This document shows positions 40,495-48,501 of a stretch of DNA of 64,000 nt, one piece after another (the first letter of the stretch is position 1; each line of letters begins with the position of its first letter). A program made the translations under genes and the position numbers. Location: the NCBI GenBank assembly GCA_964036045.1, contig OZ038384.1:25721000-25784999 (forward strand). The letters are read 5' to 3'. Under the pieces are notes generated by a model, which saw nothing but the letters and a program-made list of their open reading frames with translations, searched no databases and was not told the origin of the DNA. This DNA comes from Eutreptiella sp. 'Long Island Sound 2002' (taxonomy: Eukaryota; Euglenozoa; Euglenophyceae; Eutreptiales; Eutreptiaceae).

Positions 40495-41767
40495 GCGTGG
40501 TGGCAGGCGCGCCCTTCCCACTACCTCCTGGTGCATCAGTGCCGTGCCGTGGGCAGTGCCGTGTGGTGCTCTGCGGGGGGGGGGGGGGGAGGGGGTGGGG
40601 GGCCGGCTGTGGCGTCAGTTCGCACGGCCGGGGGTCCGCGGCCATCCACCGGCATTGGGAGGGGAGGCGGGGGAGCCACGCGGCCCACGCGTCGCGCCAC
40701 AGCTCCCAGTCTGGGGCGGGGCTCAGGGCCCTGGGCCCCCGGGGGTCGTCGAGCGGTGCCGGGGGCAGCCGCACCAGATGGACCCCCGTAACGGCGGTGA
40801 CCTCCTGTGTGCGCAGGAAGGTGTGTACTCCGTCCCGCGCCGCGGGCGCCGGGAGGGGGGGGCGGGGTACGGGTGTGGCCCCATAGAGGTGGGTGGGGGT
40901 GATCCCCAGGATCCGCCCCGGGTCCCCGCGGGTCGCGACGACGAGGAGGAGCAGGGGGGTGCCAGGGCACTCTTGCCAGAGGACCTGCCCCCTGTGGTGG
41001 GCACCCCTGGTCCTGGAGAGGGGGGGGGACAGGTCTGGGTTAGCCCAGCCGCGGGGCGCGTGCATCGCCGGTGGGAGGGCGGGGCACCAAGTGGGCTCCC
41101 TGGGGAACGCCTCGTAGACGACGGCGTACGGGGGGGTAGGCCCGGTGCCGTCATACACCGGGTTGGTCGGCCGGGGGCGGGCGGACGCCTCGTCCGCGCC
41201 TTCCACGAACACCGTGACCTCGCCCACCTCCAGGTCCTCGTCCGGCGGGTGTAGAAGGTGGAGCGCCGCATCCAGCTCGGACACTCCCCCCGGGTACGTG
41301 GCCCGCGCCTGGTTCAGGTACGGGGCCGCGTCCCCGGGGTAGCGCGTCCTGAGGGCGTGCAGCAGGGCTGGGGCGCTACTGTGGAGGGACATGGCAGACC
41401 CCGCTCCCGTCATCCGGAGGGCGTCCCCCATGGACAGGGGCCGGCCCGACCGATTGGACTCGCGCCACTCCATCCAGTGCCCGTAGAGGGCCGCCTCTGG
41501 GCTGATGAGCCCTGGCCGGACGGCGTTCACGATCCGGTGCATTGCCGGGAGCAACGTAGGGGCCCCCGCTCCGTTCAGGGCGCGGACGGCTGGGAGGGCG
41601 GTCTCGTTGAGGAAGGCCCTCGCACTGCCCTCCAGGTCGCACCGTGCGGCAGCGTGCGCTCCTTTTGCCTCCGCCACCGCGTCCGCCACCAGACCCCGGA
41701 CGGCCGCCTCCTGCGCTCTGCGGCGGGCCCTGGTGTGCCCCGGCCCATCCCCCCGTCGGCGTGGCAT
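40238..41767 (-). CDS. LINE-B ORF3, unknown protein
   Basis: Starts at ATG 41765-41767 (MPRRRGDGPGHTRARR), the same start as LINE-A ORF3 at 33418. Residues 1-~370 align with LINE-A, after which an indel near 40600-40645 puts the two copies in different frames. The natural end is therefore probably near ORF4's start, as in LINE-A (16-nt overlap), and the last ~100 codons to 40238 are spurious. The core contains ALYGHWMEWRESNRSGRPL and DWELWRDAWAAWLPRL. No recognised domain. The ORF2 frame overlaps its first 190 nt only because of a one-base deletion in this copy. Confidence 0.68.
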   Translation of the reverse strand: MPRRRGDGPGHTRARRRAQEAAVRGLVADAVAEAKGAHAAARCDLEGSARAFLNETALPAVRALNGAGAPTLLPAMHRIVNAVRPGLISPEAALYGHWMEWRESNRSGRPLSMGDALRMTGAGSAMSLHSSAPALLHALRTRYPGDAAPYLNQARATYPGGVSELDAALHLLHPPDEDLEVGEVTVFVEGADEASARPRPTNPVYDGTGPTPPYAVVYEAFPREPTWCPALPPAMHAPRGWANPDLSPPLSRTRGAHHRGQVLWQECPGTPLLLLVVATRGDPGRILGITPTHLYGATPVPRPPLPAPAARDGVHTFLRTQEVTAVTGVHLVRLPPAPLDDPRGPRALSPAPDWELWRDAWAAWLPRLPSQCRWMAADPRPCELTPQPAPHPLPPPPPQSTTRHCPRHGTDAPGGSGKGAPATTHAYQGNSNGRLRWVPRAGRPPPPPVPLPLPRLLPRVDGGDPRGARGAEAGGGGGGRTAAAGPGTWASRDGRPRRPSGQPRRPAPP

Positions 41768-44700
41768 GGTGCTGCGGGCTCTGCAAAGGGCGGCGGCGAG
41801 TGGGGGTTAGGGGCGAACACGTGCGACAGGTGCGCAATGGATGTGGGGTCCCGCAGGTGCACGTGGATCCACAGAAGGGCAGCGCCCGCGGGGCCCGCCT
41901 GTTTGTGTGAGGGGGTGTGTGCCCCCTCGATGCGCCGGCGCAAGGCCTCCTCCCCTGTGCGCCTGCGCGGACCTGCGGGAGGTTCGGGCCAGGGGCACGC
42001 GGCTACCTGGGTGCACCGCTCGCACCTGTTGGCGCCTGTCGCTGCTGCGGAGGACACCGTGTCACACTCTCCGCAGAGTCGGCAGGTGTGCGGGAGGTGG
42101 GAGGGCGGCGACCAAGGGTCGAGATGGCGGAGCCAGAGGTCATCCCACCTCTGTCGGAGGGGGTCCCGGATCTCCAGCAAGCGGGCGCGGACGCGGCGCC
42201 GGTAGTCCTTGCCAAGTGTCTTCCGCTGGACCTCCTGCCACGTGTCGCCGGGGAGGATCCCGTGGTCGTGGAAGGCGGCGATGAGGTCGTCCCACGCCGG
42301 GCGGGGGTGCCCCTGGGGGGGGCTCGCCATGTACACGTGGCGCCCGGTGAGGTGGGGCGTCAGCGCGTCCCACTGGCACCCGGTCGCTGTGTCCCTGTGG
42401 AGGAGGGCCAGTAGGGTGCCGTCCGCGACCGCCTCCCACCCCACTCGCAGCCCTTCGCAGCCGTCCAGCTCCCGGTGCAGCGCGGCTGCGATACCGGTGG
42501 GGAGCATGAGGAGTAAGGGCCCCTGGGTGTCGCCCAGCCGGGACAGGGCGTCGTCGTATACCGGCCCCCCCGCTTTGAAGTGCGCCACGGTGAGTTGGGT
42601 GGCCCCGTCCTCTGGGGGTTGCCACCGGACGGTGGCCGCAGCGTGTCCCCACGTGCGTATCTCCGTGGCCCGGAGCACGTTGGCGGTGTGAAGGACGATG
42701 CGGGGCGGGACGGGCGTCCTGACGAGTGAGGATATGTCCCCAGTCCATCCCGTTTGCGGCCCCGGGGCCGCCTGCAGCCATTCCCCCGTCGCCGCGTCCC
42801 ACGGGTGGTCAGGTCCCGCCCCGCGGACCATGGTGGGTCTCGGCCGGGTGTCCGGCCCCCACCCCCGGAGCGGGATGGCGGCGTATCGTTGCGCAGGGGT
42901 CCCCGGGGCGCGCGCGGCGGCGCACCACCGGCCCCACTCCCGCGCCCACTCTTCCCCCACGATGCCCGCCTCCCATGCGGTCATGGAGCCGCGCCCGATG
43001 ATCCACGGTGGGAAAAGGGCGTCTTGCAGGTGCCTCGAGAACCCCCCCGGCAGGTCCTGATACGGGTGGGGGCCCTCTTGGAGCGGGCACTCCAGAGTGC
43101 CATTCACAACACGGAGGGAGGCTACGAAGTCCTTGTCAGGGCGCGGGGGAGGGGGAGGGTGGTCGCCCTCCGCCGCAGTGAGCCACCGGTGCGCCCGGGC
43201 CGCCGCGCTTAGGGGGTCGTGGAGGAGTTGCTCCAGCCGGTGGTTGCGAAGCTCCCACGCGAAGTCCCCTAGCCGGAGCATGTGGTGGAGGAAGTCGTCC
43301 ACCGAGGTCCCTCCCGGCGGGTCGTATCGGGTTATGGCGCGGAGCTGCGCCTCCGCGTCCTCGGGCACCAGTCCGGAGCAGAACACCTCCGTCCACGTGG
43401 CGCCTGCGGAGCACCACGAGGCCACCCACAGGGCCTTGTCCCCAGGTGGGAGGTGGCGGGCCGCCTCGTGCACCGCCTGGCGGTAGTGGGGCCAGAGGAG
43501 CCGCGAGTGGGTGCAGCCCACGTGCATGTGCACCGGGGTCTCTTCCGGGCCGCTGCAGAAAAGGCACGGCTGCGGGACGATGGCGACGCCGGAGAGCCGC
43601 TCCTTCCGGACGCGGAGCCTGCGCTGCACCGGCGTGTGGCCGTCTCGGGCCCGCAGCGCCCGGCGGTTGGTGGCCGCCGCGGTGAGGTCCCGGGCGTGGA
43701 CGTAGGCCGTGGCGTGGGCCGCGCCTAGGGGTGTGTGTCCACGGTGCGTCAGCGCATGGTCTGTCTGCGCCCGTTGTGCGACCTCGCCGAGCACCCGCAT
43801 CGTGGGGGGCCGTAGATCGAGATGGCCGTCACGGCCGGCGACGATGAGTTGGGCGTGGCCAGGGTCCGGGGGCGTGTTCTGCAAGACGGTGTCCTGGGAC
43901 GCCGCCCAGTCCGCCTTGTGCAGTAGGGCGTCACTGTGGTGCGAGGTGGCTCGGACGTACCAGAACGGGTGCCCGGCGTGTTGCCCCCGCGCGCACAGGC
44001 CGTGCCGGAGCCACCTCAGGGGCATCTGGTTGACCACCTTCGCTGCGCCCGCGGGGACCCCCGTGGTTCGCTCGCGATCTGCGTGCCGCAGGAGGTGGAG
44101 GATGACTTCGGCGTCCACCGTGCGGACCCATGGTCTGTGTGCACCGTAATGTAGGGGGAGGGAGGCGGCCACCCCCTCTCCGTCAGGCACCGTGCCCGAG
44201 ATGGCCACCGCCCACGTGCGGGTGAGGTCGGCGGCGAGAGCGACGCTGGTGGCGTGTTTGCAGGGTCCGCCCCCGGACGCGTCAGAGGAGGTGTGTCCCC
44301 AGGCCTCCGGGATCCAGTAGTATCCGGTGGGGCTGAGCCACCCCGCGTTGAGGTCGGTGGAGTGCCACCGGACGTCGGGGTGGCTGTGGGTCAGTTGGTC
44401 CATGCTCAGCGCCCTGGTGTCGCCTGGGCTGATCGCCGGGTGGTCGTGCAGCCGGATCTCCGCTCCGGCGACCGTGCTTGCCCAGGACCGTAGCGCCGTC
44501 ACATGTTCCTTGAGCCACGCCGGGCCCCCGCGCTGGTGTACCACCAAGTGTCCCGTGTCCTCCGGCTGGTCCTCCAGCGCGTGTACCGCCATGTGTGGGT
44601 CGTGCGGCACCCCCGTAGCCACCAGTAGGGCGGTGCCGCGGGGGAGTCCACGGGGTTCGGGCTGGCCTGCCCCCACTTGCACTATCACCCACTCGGCCCG

Positions 44701-46509
44701 GAGCTGCGCTTGTCCCGCCGCTTGGGTGCATTGGTCGTCTGTGGTCACCAGCCACAACGGCATCGGCGCGTGGGGCCGGGGGCGTAAGGGTTCTGGCCAC
44801 GCCACGTCCGCGTTGGGCTCTTGGTGCTCGCTTTCCGCGAGTACGTCGCGGAGGATGTACATGAGGGCCGCTGGCGGGTGGTACGCCGCCCCCCGCGTGG
44901 GGGGGGACAGGCCGTTCCGGCGGCGGTAGCCCCCGACGTGGAGGTGCAGGCCGTCTGGGGTCACCCGCGGGCCGGTGTGGGCGTCCTGCTTAGCCCTCGT
45001 GGGGTGGACGAGTCTCAGGCGGGGGTCCCGCGTGCCGGTGGTGTGGAAGAGGTGGGCCAGGGCATCGCGCCACCCGGGGTGGTTGGTGGGCCCCTGCTCA
45101 TGGCGGCAAAAATGAAGGTGTTCATCGGCGCATTGGTCGAGGCACTCCCGCAACGCCGTCGGCCACGGATCGTCGTTGTCGGGGAAGGGGTGGCGTGGCC
45201 CGTGGTGCCCATGCCACGGCGTTGCGTGTGGCACCGTCAGGCGGCACGTGTCACGGTGTCGCAGCTTGGCGGTGCGCAGCGTGACGATTTTGCCCGGCGG
45301 GGACTGTAGTTGGACGTGAGCCGCCCTGGGGCACGCGATGGGGTTGTACATCCCCACTCCCAGGGCGGCCAGGGCCCGGGGTATGCGCTGGACCCAGTCG
45401 CCTCTCGCCAGAGTTGCGAACTCCGGGACGGGGTAGTGCACCTCAGGGCATATTCTGTGCGCGCCGGCTATCTCCCAGAACATCTTGGTGACCTCCGCGC
45501 GCACGGAGGTTGCGCGGTGGTGGACGAGTGTACCCACGAGGGCCACCGCTGCCTGCTGGCACCGCGTGGGCACCCGTGTGAGCCCCAGGGTCCGGTCATC
45601 CTGCAGGCTGTCCCGCGAGGCGTCGAAGGCGTATCGTGTCCTGTCCTTCGCGACCTGGACCGTGATGTGGTCCAGGTGGCGTGCAGTGTCGGAGTCGTCG
45701 GCGATGAAAGGGGCGACGTACTGCGTCACCCCTCCGAGGATCGCCAGGATGACGTCCTGCACCACTTTCGGTGGCGCGAGGGTGTTAAGGCACCAGTGGT
45801 GTACTGCCGCCAGGCGTAGCCGGTGCTTGCGCTGCAGGGAGAACTCCCCGTCCGGCTGCAGCTGGAGTCCCAGGTAGGGGACGGAGTCCGCCGCTGGTAC
45901 CCAGTACCACGGGTTTTCCAGGTGGGGGCAGAGGCGTAGCTGCAGGCCCGGGACCCCCTCCGTGGTGGCCATGGCGCACTTGCGGGGGGTGAGCTCCATG
46001 CCCATCATCCCCAGGTACGCGGCCACCGCCTCCACGCCCTCGACGAAGTGCTGCAGCGTGTGGGCCACCACCAGCAGGTCGTCGATGTAGGCCTGGATGA
46101 GGCCGTGCTCGGCTCCTCCCGGCGGGCGCAGGCGGTGCCCCTGTGCCCTGAGCAGAGGCTCCAGGAGGAGCGCGTACAGCAGGGGGCTCTCGGGGTTGCC
46201 CTGCCGGACGCCGCGTAGCATGTAGACGGGCTGCGTTAGCCCGTGTGCTGTGACGATGCGCAGCCTGGCGCACGTGTGGAGGAAGAGCAGGAGGTCAATG
46301 ACGTCCGGCGGCACGGAGAGGTGGCGCAGGATGAGGTGGAGGGCGCCGTGCGGGGCGGTGTCGAAGGCCTTGCGGGCGTCGAAGGAGAAGACGTAGTTGG
46401 GCCTTCCCCGCTGGAGCTGCCGCTGCGCCATGAACAGTGGGGGGCCTGTGTTGGAGCCAGGGAGGGCCCCCTGCTGCCAGTCGCTGACCACCCCGTGCCG
46501 TGTGAGCAC
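41575..46509 (-). CDS. LINE-B ORF2, part 2: RT core, RNase H, CCHC, C-terminal extension
   Basis: Continues the ORF2 frame after TAG 46510-46512. RT motifs: FSFDARKAFDTA (first catalytic Asp, near 46385), MLRGVRQGNPESPLL (near 46215), AYIDDLLVV (catalytic pair, near 46085) and YLGLQL. RNase H: DASGGG (near 44275), TVDAEV (near 44115) and HHSDALLHKADWAAS (near 43925). Zinc knuckle C-x2-C-x8-H-x4-C at CLFC ... C (about 43575-43510). The unusual ~550-residue extension beyond it ends with a second Cys cluster, CRLCGEC ... RCERC (about 42095-42010). The natural end is SHVFAP near 41808, from LINE-A; a one-base deletion extends this copy to 41575. Confidence 0.9.
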   Translation of the reverse strand: MLTRHGVVSDWQQGALPGSNTGPPLFMAQRQLQRGRPNYVFSFDARKAFDTAPHGALHLILRHLSVPPDVIDLLLFLHTCARLRIVTAHGLTQPVYMLRGVRQGNPESPLLYALLLEPLLRAQGHRLRPPGGAEHGLIQAYIDDLLVVAHTLQHFVEGVEAVAAYLGMMGMELTPRKCAMATTEGVPGLQLRLCPHLENPWYWVPAADSVPYLGLQLQPDGEFSLQRKHRLRLAAVHHWCLNTLAPPKVVQDVILAILGGVTQYVAPFIADDSDTARHLDHITVQVAKDRTRYAFDASRDSLQDDRTLGLTRVPTRCQQAAVALVGTLVHHRATSVRAEVTKMFWEIAGAHRICPEVHYPVPEFATLARGDWVQRIPRALAALGVGMYNPIACPRAAHVQLQSPPGKIVTLRTAKLRHRDTCRLTVPHATPWHGHHGPRHPFPDNDDPWPTALRECLDQCADEHLHFCRHEQGPTNHPGWRDALAHLFHTTGTRDPRLRLVHPTRAKQDAHTGPRVTPDGLHLHVGGYRRRNGLSPPTRGAAYHPPAALMYILRDVLAESEHQEPNADVAWPEPLRPRPHAPMPLWLVTTDDQCTQAAGQAQLRAEWVIVQVGAGQPEPRGLPRGTALLVATGVPHDPHMAVHALEDQPEDTGHLVVHQRGGPAWLKEHVTALRSWASTVAGAEIRLHDHPAISPGDTRALSMDQLTHSHPDVRWHSTDLNAGWLSPTGYYWIPEAWGHTSSDASGGGPCKHATSVALAADLTRTWAVAISGTVPDGEGVAASLPLHYGAHRPWVRTVDAEVILHLLRHADRERTTGVPAGAAKVVNQMPLRWLRHGLCARGQHAGHPFWYVRATSHHSDALLHKADWAASQDTVLQNTPPDPGHAQLIVAGRDGHLDLRPPTMRVLGEVAQRAQTDHALTHRGHTPLGAAHATAYVHARDLTAAATNRRALRARDGHTPVQRRLRVRKERLSGVAIVPQPCLFCSGPEETPVHMHVGCTHSRLLWPHYRQAVHEAARHLPPGDKALWVASWCSAGATWTEVFCSGLVPEDAEAQLRAITRYDPPGGTSVDDFLHHMLRLGDFAWELRNHRLEQLLHDPLSAAARAHRWLTAAEGDHPPPPPRPDKDFVASLRVVNGTLECPLQEGPHPYQDLPGGFSRHLQDALFPPWIIGRGSMTAWEAGIVGEEWAREWGRWCAAARAPGTPAQRYAAIPLRGWGPDTRPRPTMVRGAGPDHPWDAATGEWLQAAPGPQTGWTGDISSLVRTPVPPRIVLHTANVLRATEIRTWGHAAATVRWQPPEDGATQLTVAHFKAGGPVYDDALSRLGDTQGPLLLMLPTGIAAALHRELDGCEGLRVGWEAVADGTLLALLHRDTATGCQWDALTPHLTGRHVYMASPPQGHPRPAWDDLIAAFHDHGILPGDTWQEVQRKTLGKDYRRRVRARLLEIRDPLRQRWDDLWLRHLDPWSPPSHLPHTCRLCGECDTVSSAAATGANRCERCTQVAACPWPEPPAGPRRRTGEEALRRRIEGAHTPSHKQAGPAGAALLWIHVHLRDPTSIAHLSHVFAPNPHSPPPFAEPAAPCHADGGMGRGTPGPAAERRRRPSGVWWRTRWRRQKERTLPHGATWRAVRGPSSTRPPSQPSAP

Positions 46510-48501
46510 CTACGTGATGCGCTGGGTGAGGGGGCCCGTGAGCAGCTTCATGTCCAGCTGGCCCAGGGCTATGGGCCTGTAGTCGTCCAGTCTGGCAGAG
46601 CCCGGTACCTTGGGGCTGAGCCAGATGTGCGCGTCCCTCCAGTGCATCGGTGGCGGGGCGCCGCGGAGGATGGCCCGGTAGGAGTGGACCAGGAGCCACT
46701 GGACGGACGCCGGGAGGGCCTTGATGAAGCGGGCCTCCACGTGGTTAGGACCCGGGGCCTTGCCATCGGCCTTGTCCAGGGCGGACTTCAGGTCCTGCAT
46801 GGAGTACTGCTGGACCTGTGTCCAGGCTCCCTCAGGGACCCGTGGGACGTGGCGGCCGAGGACCGCCTGGAAACCCGGGAGGTCCACCGGGCGTTTGTCA
46901 TACAGTTCTCGCCAGAAGGCGCGAACTGCGAACATCACGTCGTGGGCCTCCGTGAGGAGCGTTTGGGTGTTGGGAACCCGCACGTTCCAGAGGCCCGACG
47001 GGCCTGGGGCCTCTACCTCTATGGCTCCCCGCACGGCTTTCCATCGCTTGGCGATGTCGGGGGCGTGGCGGCGCCAGAATTCCTTGATGGCGCGCTTGCG
47101 GTCTGCCGCCAGGAGGGCGCGGAGCTGGCGAATGTCCTCCTCGAGGGCGGCTGCTTGCCTTTCCAGCTCCTCCTGCAGCTGGCCCTGCGTGGTCGGGCGG
47201 AACCTGGGCGACACACTCTGCAGTTCCTCCGTGAGCCGGAGCGCCGCCTCGGACCGGATGCCATGCCTGGCTGCGTCCGCCTGGTACGCTGCCGGGGCGC
47301 GCGCTGCCAGGGTGTCATAGCGGAGGACCGCTGCCTGGAGCTGCTTTCTGCTCTCCGGGGGGTCCCCCTCCGCCGGGTCCGTTCCCGCCGGAGACGGCTG
47401 CCGGCGTCCCACCACGCGCGCCAGGGCGTCATGCGTCGCGTGGAGGTGTTCGAACACCTTGTCCACCGCAGCCGCGGGCATGGACCCGTAGTCGTGCTGC
47501 TCTGCGGGACCCAGCCAGGGCGCAAGGGAGGGTTCATCCTGCGCGGCGGTGACCGCCGCCCACAGGCAGTGTTGGACGGGCGCGGCCTCGGCGTCGTACG
47601 GGAGGAGGCGGCCTTCCGTGTGGCTGTGGGGGGTGGGCATCGCCGCGCGCCCCGCCGCGCTGAGGAGGCCCGGCAGGGCCAGGCGGACCGGGAGGTGGTC
47701 CGAGCCGACCACCTGGGGGTGTGCCATGCCGCGAGCCCAGACGCTCTCCCGCAGGGACCACGGCAGGAGGGGCTCGTTGACCAGGAAAGTGTCCACCCTG
47801 TGCTGGGACGGGTGGAGCGTGGGGGTCATGTCCTCCTCTCCGCCCGCCGCGGCTCTTCGGAAGCCGCAGGCTTCCCAGCCCGCTCGGAAATGCTCCGTGG
47901 CCGGGTTGGCGGGGACATCCATGTAGATGTTGGTGTCACCGGCGATGACCACCGGGTGCCTCCCGCCGAGGCTGCGTGCCGTGGCATACATTTGTATGTC
48001 GGCCCAGAACGCCGCCCGTCCCGCCCACGGGGAGCAACCTGCTTGCGGCCCGTGGACGTTGATGAGGGTGAGGCCTCCCCCGTCCGTGCGGATCTCCAGG
48101 GCCGCGGCTTTCCCGGGGACAATTTCCGTGAAGCTGAGCACCTCGTGCTCCGCCACGTACTTGCTGCTGACCGCGGTGAGGAGGCCCCCCCCTCTCGAGG
48201 TGGAGGTGGCCCCCGTCTCTGCCAGCCGGCTGCTGAAGTAGGCGGTGTACCCCTTGTCCCGGAGCGCCGCGGCCACGTGCATCTCCTGCGCCCTGGTGGC
48301 GATCCCCGTTTCCTGGAGCATGATGGCAAAGCCCCCCTCCTGGGGCAGCATGCCGGTGACGAGGTGCTCCTTGTCGGTGCAGGCCGCCGGCCCCCTGCGC
48401 CGCCGGAGTGTGTCCCGGAGGGACCGGTCTGGCGGCACCAGGCCGTTGCGCAGGTTCCACGAGAGGAGCCACAGGGCGTCGCCCGTCGGGTCCTCCTGGA
48501 G
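46510..48501 (-). CDS. LINE-B ORF2, part 1: APE endonuclease and start of RT (ends at TAG)
   Basis: Open from the codon after TGA 48502-48504. No ATG precedes the endonuclease: the first block, LLSWNLRN (near 48450), lies before the first Met-like codon. EEP/APE motifs are present in order: SWNLRN, MLQETG (Glu), NVHGP, AGDTNIYMD (Asp/Asn), VDTF and GSDHLPV (catalytic His, near 47695). A helical linker follows, then RT entry motifs KAPGPNHVEARFIKAL and LSPKVP ... DYRPIALG (about 46760-46560). The TAG at 46510 falls inside RT between QRIT and VLTRHG, in the same frame as the rest of ORF2, and reads as a nonsense mutation. Confidence 0.9.
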   Translation of the reverse strand, partial: LQEDPTGDALWLLSWNLRNGLVPPDRSLRDTLRRRRGPAACTDKEHLVTGMLPQEGGFAIMLQETGIATRAQEMHVAAALRDKGYTAYFSSRLAETGATSTSRGGGLLTAVSSKYVAEHEVLSFTEIVPGKAAALEIRTDGGGLTLINVHGPQAGCSPWAGRAAFWADIQMYATARSLGGRHPVVIAGDTNIYMDVPANPATEHFRAGWEACGFRRAAAGGEEDMTPTLHPSQHRVDTFLVNEPLLPWSLRESVWARGMAHPQVVGSDHLPVRLALPGLLSAAGRAAMPTPHSHTEGRLLPYDAEAAPVQHCLWAAVTAAQDEPSLAPWLGPAEQHDYGSMPAAAVDKVFEHLHATHDALARVVGRRQPSPAGTDPAEGDPPESRKQLQAAVLRYDTLAARAPAAYQADAARHGIRSEAALRLTEELQSVSPRFRPTTQGQLQEELERQAAALEEDIRQLRALLAADRKRAIKEFWRRHAPDIAKRWKAVRGAIEVEAPGPSGLWNVRVPNTQTLLTEAHDVMFAVRAFWRELYDKRPVDLPGFQAVLGRHVPRVPEGAWTQVQQYSMQDLKSALDKADGKAPGPNHVEARFIKALPASVQWLLVHSYRAILRGAPPPMHWRDAHIWLSPKVPGSARLDDYRPIALGQLDMKLLTGPLTQRIT

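Noticed and set aside
38671-40791. 706-aa + strand ORF and similar long + strand ORFs over ORF3/ORF4
   Set aside because: Low-complexity Pro/Leu/Arg text antisense to ORF4, not preserved as a frame in LINE-A.
2766-46512. TAG reassigned as a sense codon (as TAG/TAA are in some ulvophyte algae), since four element frames are interrupted by TAG
   Set aside because: Only a handful of TAGs occur in over 6,000 apparent codons, far too few for a regular glutamine codon, and ordinary TGA and TAA also end frames. Readthrough or nonsense mutation is simpler.
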